Assembly (NCBI GenBank): GCA_030704615.1
Contig: CM060733.1
Coordinates: forward strand, 13,948,001 to 14,012,000
DNA: 64,000 bases
Direction of reading: 5' to 3'
Source: Takakia lepidozioides
Taxonomy: Eukaryota; Streptophyta; Takakiopsida; Takakiales; Takakiaceae
The notes below the pieces were generated by a model, which ran no database searches, was not told where the DNA came from, and saw only the letters and a list, made by a program, of their open reading frames with translations. A program made the translations under genes and the position numbers. Within the stretch, counting starts at the first letter, position 1; each line of letters starts with the position of its first letter. Shown here one piece after another: positions 24,173 through 34,522 of this stretch.

Positions 24173-25179
24173 ATCACAAACTCCCAATTTCCTTGTGATT
24201 TTCAGAAACACATTCAAATCAATGCAGATATTCAACTACTATTATTGAATTGTTTTAACTGGGCAATTTTTCTTTCTCTAACCTCCAATGTCTTCCTGAA
24301 ATGATATTTTCCATCCCTTTCGCATTGTTAGATAATGATCCAAGTATTGTGATAATATCCATGGGAAGGTGCACTTCCAATCACAGGTGTCCACTCAACT
24401 TTACTCTCCAAGAGATTAATTAAAAATTAGACTCGGACTGCCAAATGTTGTAAATTGGCCTTTTGAGACTTTACATTGTGGCTCTAAATGAAAACTCGAG
24501 CCTTGTTGGCACCTTGTGAGCAGAAAAGGTGAGCTCAGTGCTGGGGTACCTTCCCAGTGCTGACAACCATTTTTGCCTGACATGGCAACTGGAAATTGAG
24601 TGCTGCGAGATCCAGCCTGATGTCAAGCCGCCTGAGTGACAGCAGCCATTTCTAAAAATTGATTGGACTTGGGTCGTCACTTGGTCTCCACGCACTTGAC
24701 ACAATTTCACTTGGAGTGTCGTGACACTTAAGAGGGGCCTGGATCGTGGGCTGTTGTGTGAAGTAGCCCTTGGGAGTGGCACGGCGCCTGCAGTGCCCCC
24801 ACCAAAACTAACTCCAGCTGGCACAGGCACCATGTTGTTTTCCTTCAACAGACCATGACATCCAGGTTTGTAATTTAGGGTTTATGTTATAGGTGCAGAA
24901 TCTGGCAATATTTACTGCGGAGGTACATTTCAATGGTAACTTCACCACATCAGGAGATTTGGCAATCTACCATCTACCAATGGGGGGCCTATACTTGGCA
25001 ACCACTGAGACTGGTTTCAAGATTAGTTTCCTGACCTTCAGTGAGGTTGCCAACTTTTCAAGCCATATTCTGTGAACAAAAGATGATGAGGGTGTAGGAG
25101 CCACCCAAACCCTTGATGAAGCAATGGCAGATAGGAATATGGGGGTGGTCCAATTGAGCCCAAGGCAATGCAGCTTCTC
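24173..25179. other. Intergenic between CFAP210-like gene and PPR2 debris
   Basis: No gene recognised. A 125-codon frame on the - strand (24471-24848) has no family signature and no splice context. The first part probably holds the 3' UTR of the CFAP210-like gene. Confidence 0.4.
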
Positions 25180-25448
25180 TTTGTGGTGGCAAAACACCAA
25201 ATTCCTCACGATTATCCTCAAAAGCCCATGGCAGGTGTGTAGTGTGTACTCCACTTCTTCATCCGTCCATAGCATCTCTTCAGCTGAGCATGGACTTCCT
25301 CAGTTTTTCTGGTGCAAATTTGTTTGATACGTGAGGGCCAGTAGTCAACCTGTGCCCTGGTGCCTTTCTGTCACACCTCTCTCCATCATGTTCTTCACCT
25401 CTGCTTGACTGTCCCACCAGCCAGCCACAGTATAAATGTTTCATAGCA
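25180..25448 (-). pseudogene. Decayed E/DYW C-terminus of PPR2
   Basis: Downstream of the stop at 25452, the - strand still shows PPR E2 text (NIYTVAGWWD...VKNMMERGV, near 25430-25365) corresponding to NIYAAAGRWD...VRKMMHERGI in the intact gene at 47662-50343. Further on, near 25190-25150, it shows FCHHKEKLHCLGL for the LCHHSEKLAIAFGL deaminase motif. Stops and shifts separate them, and the rest of the DYW domain is missing. Confidence 0.7.
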
Positions 25449-25451
25449 GTC

Positions 25452-27305
25452 CTATGTGGCCAAGTACTTTGGATCTTGCTTACGACAACCTTTTAGCGAA
25501 CATTCTGCCAGCTCCACATCTCCATGAATACTGCAGGGCAAGTAAGCCAGCAGCTGCTTTGATTCACTTGCAGCTTGCCGTGGATCCAAGTTGAGAAGGC
25601 ATTTTGCTGCATGTTCTGCTAGCTGCACATTGCCATACATTCTGCAGGCACTAAGCAATGCCCTCCACACCCTAGCATGTGGTTGGATTGCCATTTTGTT
25701 GATGAGTTCCTCTGCTTCATAGAATCTCCCTGCACGGCCAAGAAGGCCCACCATGCAGCCAAAATGCTCCACTGTATGAGTCAGACCATGATCACGACTG
25801 ATGGAATCAAAGAATTGACAGCCTTCGTCCACTAGGCCCACATGGCTACACGCAGAGAGAAGAGATAAGAAGGTGATCACATCCGGTTTCAAACCTTCCT
25901 GCTGCATTTGTTTGAACAAATGCAGTGCCTCCTTCCCACAGCCATGCTGTGCACATCCTGCAATCATAGCATTCCATGAGACTACATTTCGTTTTTCCAT
26001 ATTGTCAAACACATCCCACGCATCCTTCATGCTCCCACATTTTGCATACATGTCAGTGAGTGCTGTCTCCAGAATGATATCTGGTTCAATTCCAGATTTC
26101 AAGATGACAGCATGGACATCTCTGCCCTTTTCCAGGGCTCCCAGGATGGCACACACATTCAGAATGCAAGTAAATGTTACCCTGTTGGGCAGCACCCCTT
26201 CCCCTTGCATTTGTTCAAACAATTTCAGGGCTTGCGTGCCACACCCATACTGAGCATGTCCTGTGATCATGGCATTCCATGATACCACATTTCGTTTAGC
26301 CATATTGTCGAACACTTGATGTGCATCCTTCATGCTACCGCATTTGGCATACATGTCAGCAAGTGCCGTTTCCAAATTAATATCAGTAGCAATGCCAGCT
26401 TTTATGATGTCAGCATGAACGTCTTTGCCCATCTCCACGGCTCCCAGGCTCACACATGCATTTAGAATGCACATGAATGTCACTGAGTTAGCCATCACCC
26501 CTGCCCCTTGCATTTGCTCATAGATCTTGAAAGCTTCCCTGGCACACCCATGCTGAGCATATCCCGCAATCATGGAATTCCATGAAATCACGTCTCGTTC
26601 AGCCATGGTGTTAAACACTTGACGGGCATCTGTTACACTCCCACATTTGGAATACATGTTGACAAGGCTATTGTCTAAATTGATATATGCAGCAATTCCA
26701 GCTTTCACAATGTCAGCATGGACCTCTCTGCCCTTTTCGAGGGCATCTATGCTGGCACAAGCATTGAGGATACCAATGAATGTGACCTTATCAGGCATTA
26801 CTCCTTCCCGTTTCATTTCTTCATAAATACTGACAGCCTCGCTCCCACACCTTTGCTTGGCATATCCTCCTATCATTATATTCCATGTGAACACATCTCG
26901 TTCAGGCATTTGGTCAAACAATCGACGTGCATCCACCACGCTCCCACATTTGGCATACATGTTGACAAGGGTGTTGAGCAGAATGATGTTTGGGGTGCAT
27001 CCACTTTGGATGATGTGGGCATGCACCTGCTTTCCCTCTACTAGGCCTTTCAAGTTCGCACACGCCTGCAAGACACAGACATACGTCATGGAGTCTGCCC
27101 GAAAGCCTCCTTGATGCATAATGTGGATTGCCTCTTTCAGTCGTCCTGCCTTACATAGGATCCTCATATCCCTACAAGTGCCAAGTGGGTTTTTATTGGG
27201 TCCCTCTTTCGGTCCTCTTTTACAAGCAGTGGTAATGGTAGGGTTGCTAACCCAGCCACCACTCCAATGTCCAAGAAACAACTGTGCCTGATTCAACTTT
27301 GCCAT
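25452..27305 (-). CDS. PLS-class PPR protein lacking a DYW domain (PPR2)
   Basis: An intronless frame of 617 codons starting MAKLNQAQLFLGHW. It has about five PLS triplets (LVNMYAKCGSVVDARRLFDQ onwards), an E1 region (GCMVGLLGRAGRFYEAEELI) and then an aberrant tail after LLNLDPRQAA that differs from the family's E2 text and ends DPKYLAT. Members bind organellar RNA. Without the deaminase end this copy could act only with a partner in trans, or be decaying. The N-terminal block (MAxxxxAQxF) and the upstream flank match PPR1, so the two are duplicates. The remnant of the lost C-terminus is at 25180-25448. Confidence 0.85.
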   Translation of the reverse strand: MAKLNQAQLFLGHWSGGWVSNPTITTACKRGPKEGPNKNPLGTCRDMRILCKAGRLKEAIHIMHQGGFRADSMTYVCVLQACANLKGLVEGKQVHAHIIQSGCTPNIILLNTLVNMYAKCGSVVDARRLFDQMPERDVFTWNIMIGGYAKQRCGSEAVSIYEEMKREGVMPDKVTFIGILNACASIDALEKGREVHADIVKAGIAAYINLDNSLVNMYSKCGSVTDARQVFNTMAERDVISWNSMIAGYAQHGCAREAFKIYEQMQGAGVMANSVTFMCILNACVSLGAVEMGKDVHADIIKAGIATDINLETALADMYAKCGSMKDAHQVFDNMAKRNVVSWNAMITGHAQYGCGTQALKLFEQMQGEGVLPNRVTFTCILNVCAILGALEKGRDVHAVILKSGIEPDIILETALTDMYAKCGSMKDAWDVFDNMEKRNVVSWNAMIAGCAQHGCGKEALHLFKQMQQEGLKPDVITFLSLLSACSHVGLVDEGCQFFDSISRDHGLTHTVEHFGCMVGLLGRAGRFYEAEELINKMAIQPHARVWRALLSACRMYGNVQLAEHAAKCLLNLDPRQAASESKQLLAYLPCSIHGDVELAECSLKGCRKQDPKYLAT

Positions 27306-28017
27306 CCTGCACCACTCCAGACTCTTAGTTAAAGACCTCCTTTGTGCACTTATGTCTTGGAGTCTGGGATATTTCTATGAAAACCATTAGTGTGCAGCTA
27401 AGCATTGATGGCTTCAACTATAGTCTGCATTGAGAGACCACCAAAGCCAGCTATCTTTCAATTAACACGGAACAATCTCCACCAACCTACCTTCATCCCC
27501 TGTAAGAACAACCCACTGCTTTTGACTATAGAGCAGAAAAAAATACATTAATCTAAGCAATTGGAGATGTAATCTGGTTACAAACATCGTCTTAAAAGCT
27601 TCAGTTAGAAGCCTCCTCGATGAACTCTTTCATGTCACAACCGAAGACAGCCTCACCTTATCAAGCCTGTTGTCGTGCCACTGTGAAGGATATCACCAGA
27701 ACTCCTGCCAAGCCAATCTGTGCCAGTTTCTTGACCTGCATGAAAGAGCTGCAAGAATGTGAGAACCTTGTCAGCTTCCTTATTGTACACTATTTTGGTA
27801 ACTCGGGATAAAATTTCTGCAACCTCACTCCACCGCAGAAAACATACCAATTATAAAAGTCGCCGCAGTCGGCACTGAAGGAGTTTGTGGTTGACGTAGC
27901 CAACCTTCACACCAGGCTGACAAAGCATGATTTGCTGCAGCCCTCGATTGACCAGAGCCTGTCCGGCGACCATATATCTGCATTAAAGACGAGGGAGCAT
28001 CTCGCCTTCCATATATG
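27306..28017. other. PPR2 upstream flank
   Basis: Contains the stretches shared with the PPR1 flank (27405-27475, 27640-27695). No separate gene is supported. The - strand text at about 27870-28017 may belong to the neighbouring LINE-like fragment. Confidence 0.4.
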
Positions 28018-28428
28018 TCAGAGGGCAAGTGCCCAAAGGGAGCACCATAGATGCCAAGAGTGCCAGGAGGAAGAGCAGTTAGAACTCAAAAGGGGAATGG
28101 CAGGGTCAGTGATGGTAATATGTTTCCAAGGCAGGCAGAAAGAGTGAACTTTGGACCAAATCGAACTGGCAAAGGAGCAGGAGAAAAACCATTGCTCCAG
28201 AGATTCTTCCATCCCTTGGACTCCAGATCCTGCAATAGTTGCTTGGGGGCACTCCAGAGCCAGAAGTGGACAGAATACTCCAAAGGTATACACTATACAC
28301 TGTGCTTGCTTGGAGGCACTATGATGAGAGACCCATTGCAGAAAACTCCAAACCCAGAAAGTCAGAAGAGAAATAAACATGTCACTCTGTCTGTCCAAAT
28401 TTTGGGCCATGCGGTGAAGATCTCGCAT
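28018..28428 (-). mobile_element. LINE/RT-derived zf-RVT-like fragment
   Basis: The - strand frame contains ESLEQWFFSCSFASSIWSKV, which resembles the E(T/S)xEHLFFxCPFAxxIW motif after the polymerase of plant LINEs, followed by a Trp-rich stretch (SSWHSWHLWCSLWALAL) typical of the terminal region. The expected His has become Gln and there is no polymerase domain beside it. It is a decayed fragment. Confidence 0.45.
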
Positions 28429-28892
28429 TTCCCCACCTTTGAGTTAGGGGCCCAATTTTTGGCCAGGTCTAAGAAAATTTAAAACATTTTGTTTTGTAGA
28501 AATTGGATGACGGATTCGATTCGCATGAGGCTGTAGCAGGGAGCATTTCATGTAAGTACGTGACATCCTGCATCCAACAAAGCAAGAATGAGACCAAATG
28601 GCCAAGAATATTGCTCACGATGGTCGCTCAAAGATAGGGGGGTCAAAATCACAGATGTGAGCCTTGCTACTTGGTGAGTGTAATTTCCAGTGTTGGGCGG
28701 TTCTTGCATTTGTGAAGGAACCTTCGGTTTCGGTTCCACAATTATTTCAAGAGACGGTTCCGGTCCGGTTCCGGATCCAACTTTTAACCATGGGGGCAGT
28801 TCTGGTTACCAGTTAGTTGCTGATAAAAACCACCGGTTCCGGTTTTATTTTTAAAATGTTTTTTTAATTTAATTAGATTTAAAATATTTTTA
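28429..28892. other. Non-coding; CGGTTCCGG-type short repeats
   Basis: Between about 28720 and 28850 the word GGTTCCGG or close variants (CGGTTTCGG, GGTCCGGTTCC) occurs six or more times, beside an AT-rich tail. It looks like the terminal or subterminal part of a transposable element. No ORF. Confidence 0.4.
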
Positions 28893-29520
28893 TCAGTCCG
28901 GGAATAGATAGCACCTTAAGTGTGTCATGGCCCACACCGCAGCTAAGCACTCCCCCTCATATGAGCTATACTTAGACTCTGCAGCGTTGTTCGAGCGGCT
29001 AGCATAAGCCACTACGAACTCTCTTATCTCATCATCCACCTGTGTGAGCACCGCTCCAAGCCCCAGCATGCTCCAATCCGTATGCAACTGAAAGAGACGC
29101 CCCCCGATAGGTCGTCTCAGGATAGGCGCTGAGGTCAACCTCGCCTTGAGCTCTTGAAAAGCTCGGTCCTGCTCATCTTCCCACTGCCACTCCTGGTCCA
29201 CCTTGGTCACCTTGGTTAGAGCTTTTGTAATGGCACTAAATCTCCAAGCCCAGCATGCTCCAATCCGGATGCAACTGAAAGAGACGCCCACGATAGGTCG
29301 TCTCAGGATAGGCGCTGAGGTCAACCTCGCCTTGAGCTCTTGAAAAGCTCGGTCCTGCTCATCTTCCCACTGCCATCCTGGTCCACCTTGGTCACCTTGG
29401 TTAGAGCTTTTGTAATGGCACTAAATCCCTTGACAAACCGTCTATAATAGTTTGTCAATCCCATGAAAGCTCGAACTCGGCCTATATCCGTGGGGCGTGG
29501 AATCTGTGTGGATTTTATTT
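28893..29520 (-). mobile_element. Ty3/gypsy reverse transcriptase/RNase H fragment
   Basis: On the - strand the text runs IGRVRAFMGLTNYYRRFVKG, FSAITKALTKVTK, then ELKARLTSAPILRRP and FVVAYASRSNNAAESKYSSY. This is the RT thumb/connection and the start of RNase H of a Ty3/gypsy element. It is broken by an internal tandem duplication (29054-29430) and lacks the catalytic RT part, protease and integrase. It is a separate insertion from the complete element at 32834-38850 and in the opposite orientation. Confidence 0.85.
29054..29430. repeat. Tandem duplication of about 188 bp inside the Ty3/gypsy fragment
   Basis: The block 29054-29242 (starting near CCAGCATGCTCCAATCC) is repeated at 29243-29430 with only a few substitutions and small indels. 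The repeat disrupts the RT/RNase H frame by repeating the codons for FSAITKALTK to RPIGGRLFQLHTD. Confidence 0.9.
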
Positions 29521-32500
29521 TTATTTTTTTCACTCTGACTGTTCACGGCCTTCCGTGGCTCCAACCACCACGATTCCTCACGGCCCGCCCTGGGCGGGGC
29601 TCGTTGGCCACAGGCTGCCCGTGATACCCCGTGGTACCACGCCACGAGCCTTCACGGCCCGCCATCCCCACGGTCTGGTCACTGTGCCAACCCGTGGTGT
29701 CTGCACCACGACTTCCCACGGTCACGGTCAACAATTCCCTGCATTCACAGGAACTCCACATGAGTTCCCATGCGTTCTCAATCGCTCCCGGGACGTTCCC
29801 ACACGTTCTCGAACTCTCCCCGAGCTGGGGTTTGCTCCTGCACATGCTGCCGCTGAGTTATGGCTTTTACGGAGCCATCAGTCCCGTCATCCTGCACTCC
29901 TGAGCTCTCAGGGCCCACTAGAAGCGCCCCCAATTCAACAAGCACGCTATATGCTACCCAACAAGCTTCATTTCTTCATGAAACGCAAAAAAAACGAATC
30001 TGAAAATACACATCTTTACAAACTTGGTGCACATGCACTTCTCATGCATATCCCCAGGCTCGGGGACGCCTCGCTGCTGCCCTTCCAGCCCCGCTCTTGC
30101 CACTCCAAGAGCCCTTACACTGTTGAGTTTCAGATTGAAACTCCAACTCAGTACATGTTTCACAAGTGCACTAATTTGCACATAAGAGGGACCAGCCCTC
30201 TCTCTTCACTCATACCTCTTCATGAGCTTGGAGATGAAGCTCCCAACGGGCTACAATGCATCCCCTCGCAGCTCCACCATTCGGCTGCTCCTCATCTACC
30301 CGCAAAAACTAGTTTCGGGCAGAAATACCTGGAGCTGATCATATCATCACCAATCTGCAGCATGCTAGCTTCCCATGCGCAGCCCACATTTCTGCGGCTC
30401 CTTAACTCGGCCTGCAGCTGAAGAAGACGACCACCAATTCGTCCACTCGTGACCAGCATCTCCTCTGCTTCACACTAGAAGCCCAAACTTGGTTGTCATA
30501 ACGTTGAGCTATGCAACACTGACCGCCTCTCTATCCATTGCAAACCTGCAACCTGTTCGCCTTCGCACTCTATCCGCTTTGGATAGGTTCATGCACGGAT
30601 CCCTGCACTCTAGGCTGAACCGCTTTTCATGATCTGAAAACACAAGTGCTACAACTAACTCGAACTTGGCACTCACAGACTCGAGCTGATCTTTCTCGAG
30701 TGATAAAGAAAGAAATGATACAAGCATACAAGCTCTCTCAAACTCACACACTTGCACATGAAAACATCACTCATATATTAAACCGAGCCAAGTGCACCCC
30801 ACGCCATGGGGAATCCACACTACGGCGCCATAGCTAGACGCGGTGAGGCTCAACTCGAGAAAGATGAGCCCACCGCGATCTGTCGTGAAGATAACAACGT
30901 CAGGGCCCAAACATATATTTGGCCCCTGGATTGACACTTGGGCCAATCCCAAATATCAATATATCAAAACTAACTATTTTCTAGCTAGTTTCACACTAGT
31001 GGTAAAATAACTTGACAGGCAGCTTTGCGAGTGAATATTCTAAATATCTGGAACCATGGTTGAAATTGTGAACCCAGCAGAATGCTTCCATCACCAACAA
31101 CAAAAGAACTCTACCTCCAAAACAAAATTTGATCCATGAACTCCAACAGAAGTGTGTTTTACATGCTATCCTAGGACATCCTACAATTCCTTAAACAAGA
31201 CTATTAATTCATGCACAAACACATGGAACTGATAGTCTTTGATGTAATTTTCTCTCGAATCCAAAGAGGGATTTGAACAAATGGTTGCAATATTGAATTG
31301 CAAGAAAATCACACATAGAACTTTATGGCAAAGTATTGTATCTCACGACTGACTCTTTCTTATAAGAGATTTTTGCAGCTCTCCGTATCTTCCTTCTCCA
31401 TGGGTTGTTGACTCACCATTTGTGTTGCCAAAATGTTTTAAAGTCTTTGTGAAGCCTTAGAAACGTCATGTAATGGGTGTGGTTCAATCCATGCCTCGGG
31501 TTTGTCTAGTGGTTATTTTGAGGAATCCGTGTCTGCCATTGGTGGGAATGAATACTCAGACGTGGAGGGAATTTTTTTGTCATCAAGCCTGATGGAGTTA
31601 AGGAGGGCTTGGTAGGTTATTTTCAATTTCCTTAGTTTGTTATCAATCTATAGTTTGTCAATTCTTCTTCATTTGGTTAGGTAAGCACAAATGATTTTTA
31701 CTTCTGTTTGTGGACTATTGGCAGGTTTCTGACATCATCCGACTATTTGAACACAAAGAGTTCAAATTGGTGGGCATGCAACTTGAAGTACTGCCAAACC
31801 TAAGTTGGCTGCCATATTGGGTGACAACCTCAGCATCGACCTTGTTGTTGCCATGGTAAGTACTTTATTTTATGAGTTCAGCTTCTGTTAGTTAAGACTT
31901 ATCCTAAGATGTAATGGGTCGTAATGGTGACATTTTATTTCGCCTTGTTTTCATGGCCGAGGGAATGGGAGATTGAGGGCTTATCTTAGCTCCGATCCCT
32001 AGGTAGCATGGTTGCCGACATTTACTCTATCATTTATGTTCGTGGTTTCATGGCATAGTGGAGCATGTTATAATTGTGCATATTAATCTACAAAGATCAA
32101 GGGCTTATCTTAGCTTGGATCCCTAGGTAGCATGGTTAATGCAGACATTTAGTCCGTCCTTTTCTTTAAAATAAATGCAGTGATTTGAGGGGGTTTTATC
32201 CTAGCTATGGCCTCTAACTAGCATTGTTGCATTTTTTTTTTTGGACTCTTTTTGGAGCAAAACATACTCAGTGGAGCAACCCATTTCCATTATTCAACAA
32301 TCTCAGCACAAGTCAAGCTTGAAAACAACTCCAACCGTGACAACCTTTCGATAAGACTAATGGTGAGATAGAATAAGAGAAAACAAGCTTGAAAGGCAAA
32401 ATTGCAAGAGGAAAGGTCCAACAAATAAAGCACGAGACTAACAATAATAATCTAAAGATTGCAATGTCGTGCCGCCATGGATGATGATTTTGAAGGTCAC

Positions 32501-32833
32501 CATAATTTTTTTTAAGAAAGAGAAATATATGACGATGATATCCTCAACTTTCACTGCAATTTTCCACCCATCAAATCATGCATCATCCAGTTTAACCTCA
32601 ATTTCTGCACAGTAACATAATCATCTCTATCCTCAAACTTCAAACATATGATTATTGGATTATTATAAACAGATTGAACTTTGAACCAACACCTACAAAA
32701 TCTTGTTCACCGATTTACGTGATTGAAGCATCCACGTGCAACACGGGCGCATCAGATGGTATGATCGTTGATATTGATTTCCCTTACTTTTTGACAAACG
32801 TCAATTTTCATTGTCATCTTGATCCGCAACTAC
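29521..32833. other. Non-coding repeat-rich stretch
   Basis: About 3.3 kb without a recognisable gene. 29540-29760 is GC-rich and full of CACGG/CCGTG words with a GCCCTGGGC palindrome near 29587. A 288-codon frame at 29555-30421 has no recognisable domain and is likely chance or element-derived. 30500-32830 is AT-richer. Three copies of a word like GGGCTTATCTTAGCT...CCCTAGGTAGCATGGTT occur at about 31977, 32100 and 32189. Confidence 0.45.
31977..32226. repeat. Degenerate three-copy direct repeat
   Basis: A motif of about 36 bases (GGCTTATCTTAGCTC...CCTAGGTAGCATGGTTG) appears at 31977, 32100 and, more diverged, 32189. The spacing is about 123 and 89 bases. In the first two copies the downstream text is also similar (GCCGACATTTA / GCAGACATTTA). 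Confidence 0.65.
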
Positions 32834-33447
32834 TATCACGGACATAGCCCAAAGGAACTTACGAGGAGTAAATACCAGAAGTTACCATGTTACCGGAAGT
32901 TATCATGATCTATCATTAATTACCAAGTTACCGGAAGTTTACCAAATTACCAATAGTAACTTGGGAAACTGCTCAGGAAGCTTCTTTTGGAGGAAACTTC
33001 TCCATCAAGATACCTCCTTTGTTTAAGGAAGCTTCTCCATCAAGAAATATTTGTTTAATCTTGGAAACTTCTCCAGCAAGAAACCTCCATAGGGGAAGTT
33101 TCCTAGGGAAGCTTTTTAGTAGCCAGTATATATAGGAGGCAAGACTGAACACTCTTCAGTCTTGCCAACACCAGTTCAAGCTACTCTTGTTTCCAGTTTC
33201 CAGTACTCTAGTCCAGTTCCCAATACTCTAGCCCAATTTCCAGTATCTGGTACTCCAGTCCAGTTTCCAGCATTCTAGTATTCAAGTCGTGTTCCAATAT
33301 CTTGTACTCTTGTTCATTGTTATAAAGATCGTCTTGATTCCTATTTATTCATCGTGCATTCGGTCACGCTGACCTTGACTTCTTGTCTAGTCTTGTATCT
33401 CTAGTCTGATCTCTTGTTTGTATTCAGTCATGTTTTTGTCCCTGACA
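32834..33447 (+). repeat. 5' LTR of the chromovirus
   Basis: It runs from TATCACGG (TG mutated to TA) to CCCTGACA. The TATATATA box at 33127-33134 sits before the expected transcription start. It contains three copies of a 35-base unit beginning GGAAACTTCTCCATCAAG (32992, 33027, 33063), whereas the 3' LTR has one. Length is 614 bp. Confidence 0.92.
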
Positions 33448-33450
33448 GTT

Positions 33451-33460
33451 TGGCGAGACT
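33451..33460 (+). promoter_or_regulatory. Primer-binding-site-like sequence
   Basis: TGGCGAGACT begins three bases after the LTR end, the usual place for a tRNA primer site, and starts with the TGG that pairs with a tRNA CCA end. I cannot assign the tRNA. Confidence 0.55.
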
Positions 33461-33485
33461 AAAGTTTGTTCTTTAGTTAATTAAG

Positions 33486-34522
33486 ATGGAAGACACCTTT
33501 GCGGAAATGGTCGCCACATTGCAGAGTCTTCGGTTCCAGATGCAAGAACTTCGTACCTCTATCGCCCAATTGCAAGCTGATCAGTCTTAAGATCTTGACA
33601 ACGCTCTCCACAATTTGCAACAACAAATTTCAGAGTTAAAAGAGTCGAATAATAGATCTTCAACCATACGAGTCTCTACCGCAACAGCTCGTACTACAAC
33701 GGTTTCTCTTCAACAGATTACGAGAGAATCAAAGATCAGCATGCCCGAGAAATTTGATGGGACGAGATCAAGATTTCGCGGTTTTGTTCAATAAGTATGA
33801 CTGTTCCTACGATTACATCAACAACGCTACCCCGATGAAGGTATTTAAGTGGGATTCGTGGGCACTCTTCTATCAAGCACTGCCCTATCTTGGTTTGCAC
33901 TGCTATTAGAAAAAAATTCGCATTTACTATATAATTTTGAAGCATTCATATCCGAGTTCACTGCAACGTTTGGAGATAATGATAGAGCAAGAGTTGCAGA
34001 GACAAAGATGCGAAATCTTTGACAACGAGCACGTCCTGCTTCCGTTTATGCAGCCGAATTTCGACAACTTACGTGCGACCTCCACTGGAATGAGAAGAGC
34101 CTCATTAGTCAGTTTAGATGTGGGCTAAAAGATGTTGTAAAAGATTTGTTGCTGACAATGCCAAACGTGAGTATACTGAGCGAATTCATCACCCAAGTCA
34201 TTGCATGCGATAATCGCTTGTTCGAAAGACGTCAAGAGAAGCGATCTGGATGGTCGACGACGCACCATGCCGCTGCTACTACAGCACCAAACACAACGAT
34301 CCATCAGACATCCGGTAATGATCATATGCAGATTGATGCTGTCCGATTCAAACCATTGACGTCACAAGAAAAACAAAGACGGCGCTCGAATGGATTATGC
34401 CTTTATTGCGGAGAAGATGATCACATAGCATTAAACTGCCCCAACAAGAGAAGATTCAAAGCTCGGGGCACAACTCAAGTGTTCGATACGAAAAGGTCGG
34501 AAAACAAAGATGTCCAGTCATA
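33486..34522 (+). pseudogene. gag remnant with zinc knuckle
   Basis: Starts at ATG 33486 (MEDTFAEMVATLQSLRFQMQ) with a coiled-coil-like N-terminus, then a stop after about 35 codons and further breaks. The last frame (34146-34523) carries a CCHC knuckle, CLYCGEDDHIALNC (C-x2-C-x4-H-x4-C). The knuckle binds nucleic acid in the nucleocapsid part of Gag. Confidence 0.85.

Noticed and set aside
24471-24848. 125-codon - strand ORF
   Set aside because: No recognisable motif, no splice context, low-information composition.
29555-30421. 288-codon + strand ORF
   Set aside because: Pro/His/Thr-rich text with no domain, lying in a repeat-rich, GC-skewed stretch next to an element fragment; probably open by chance.
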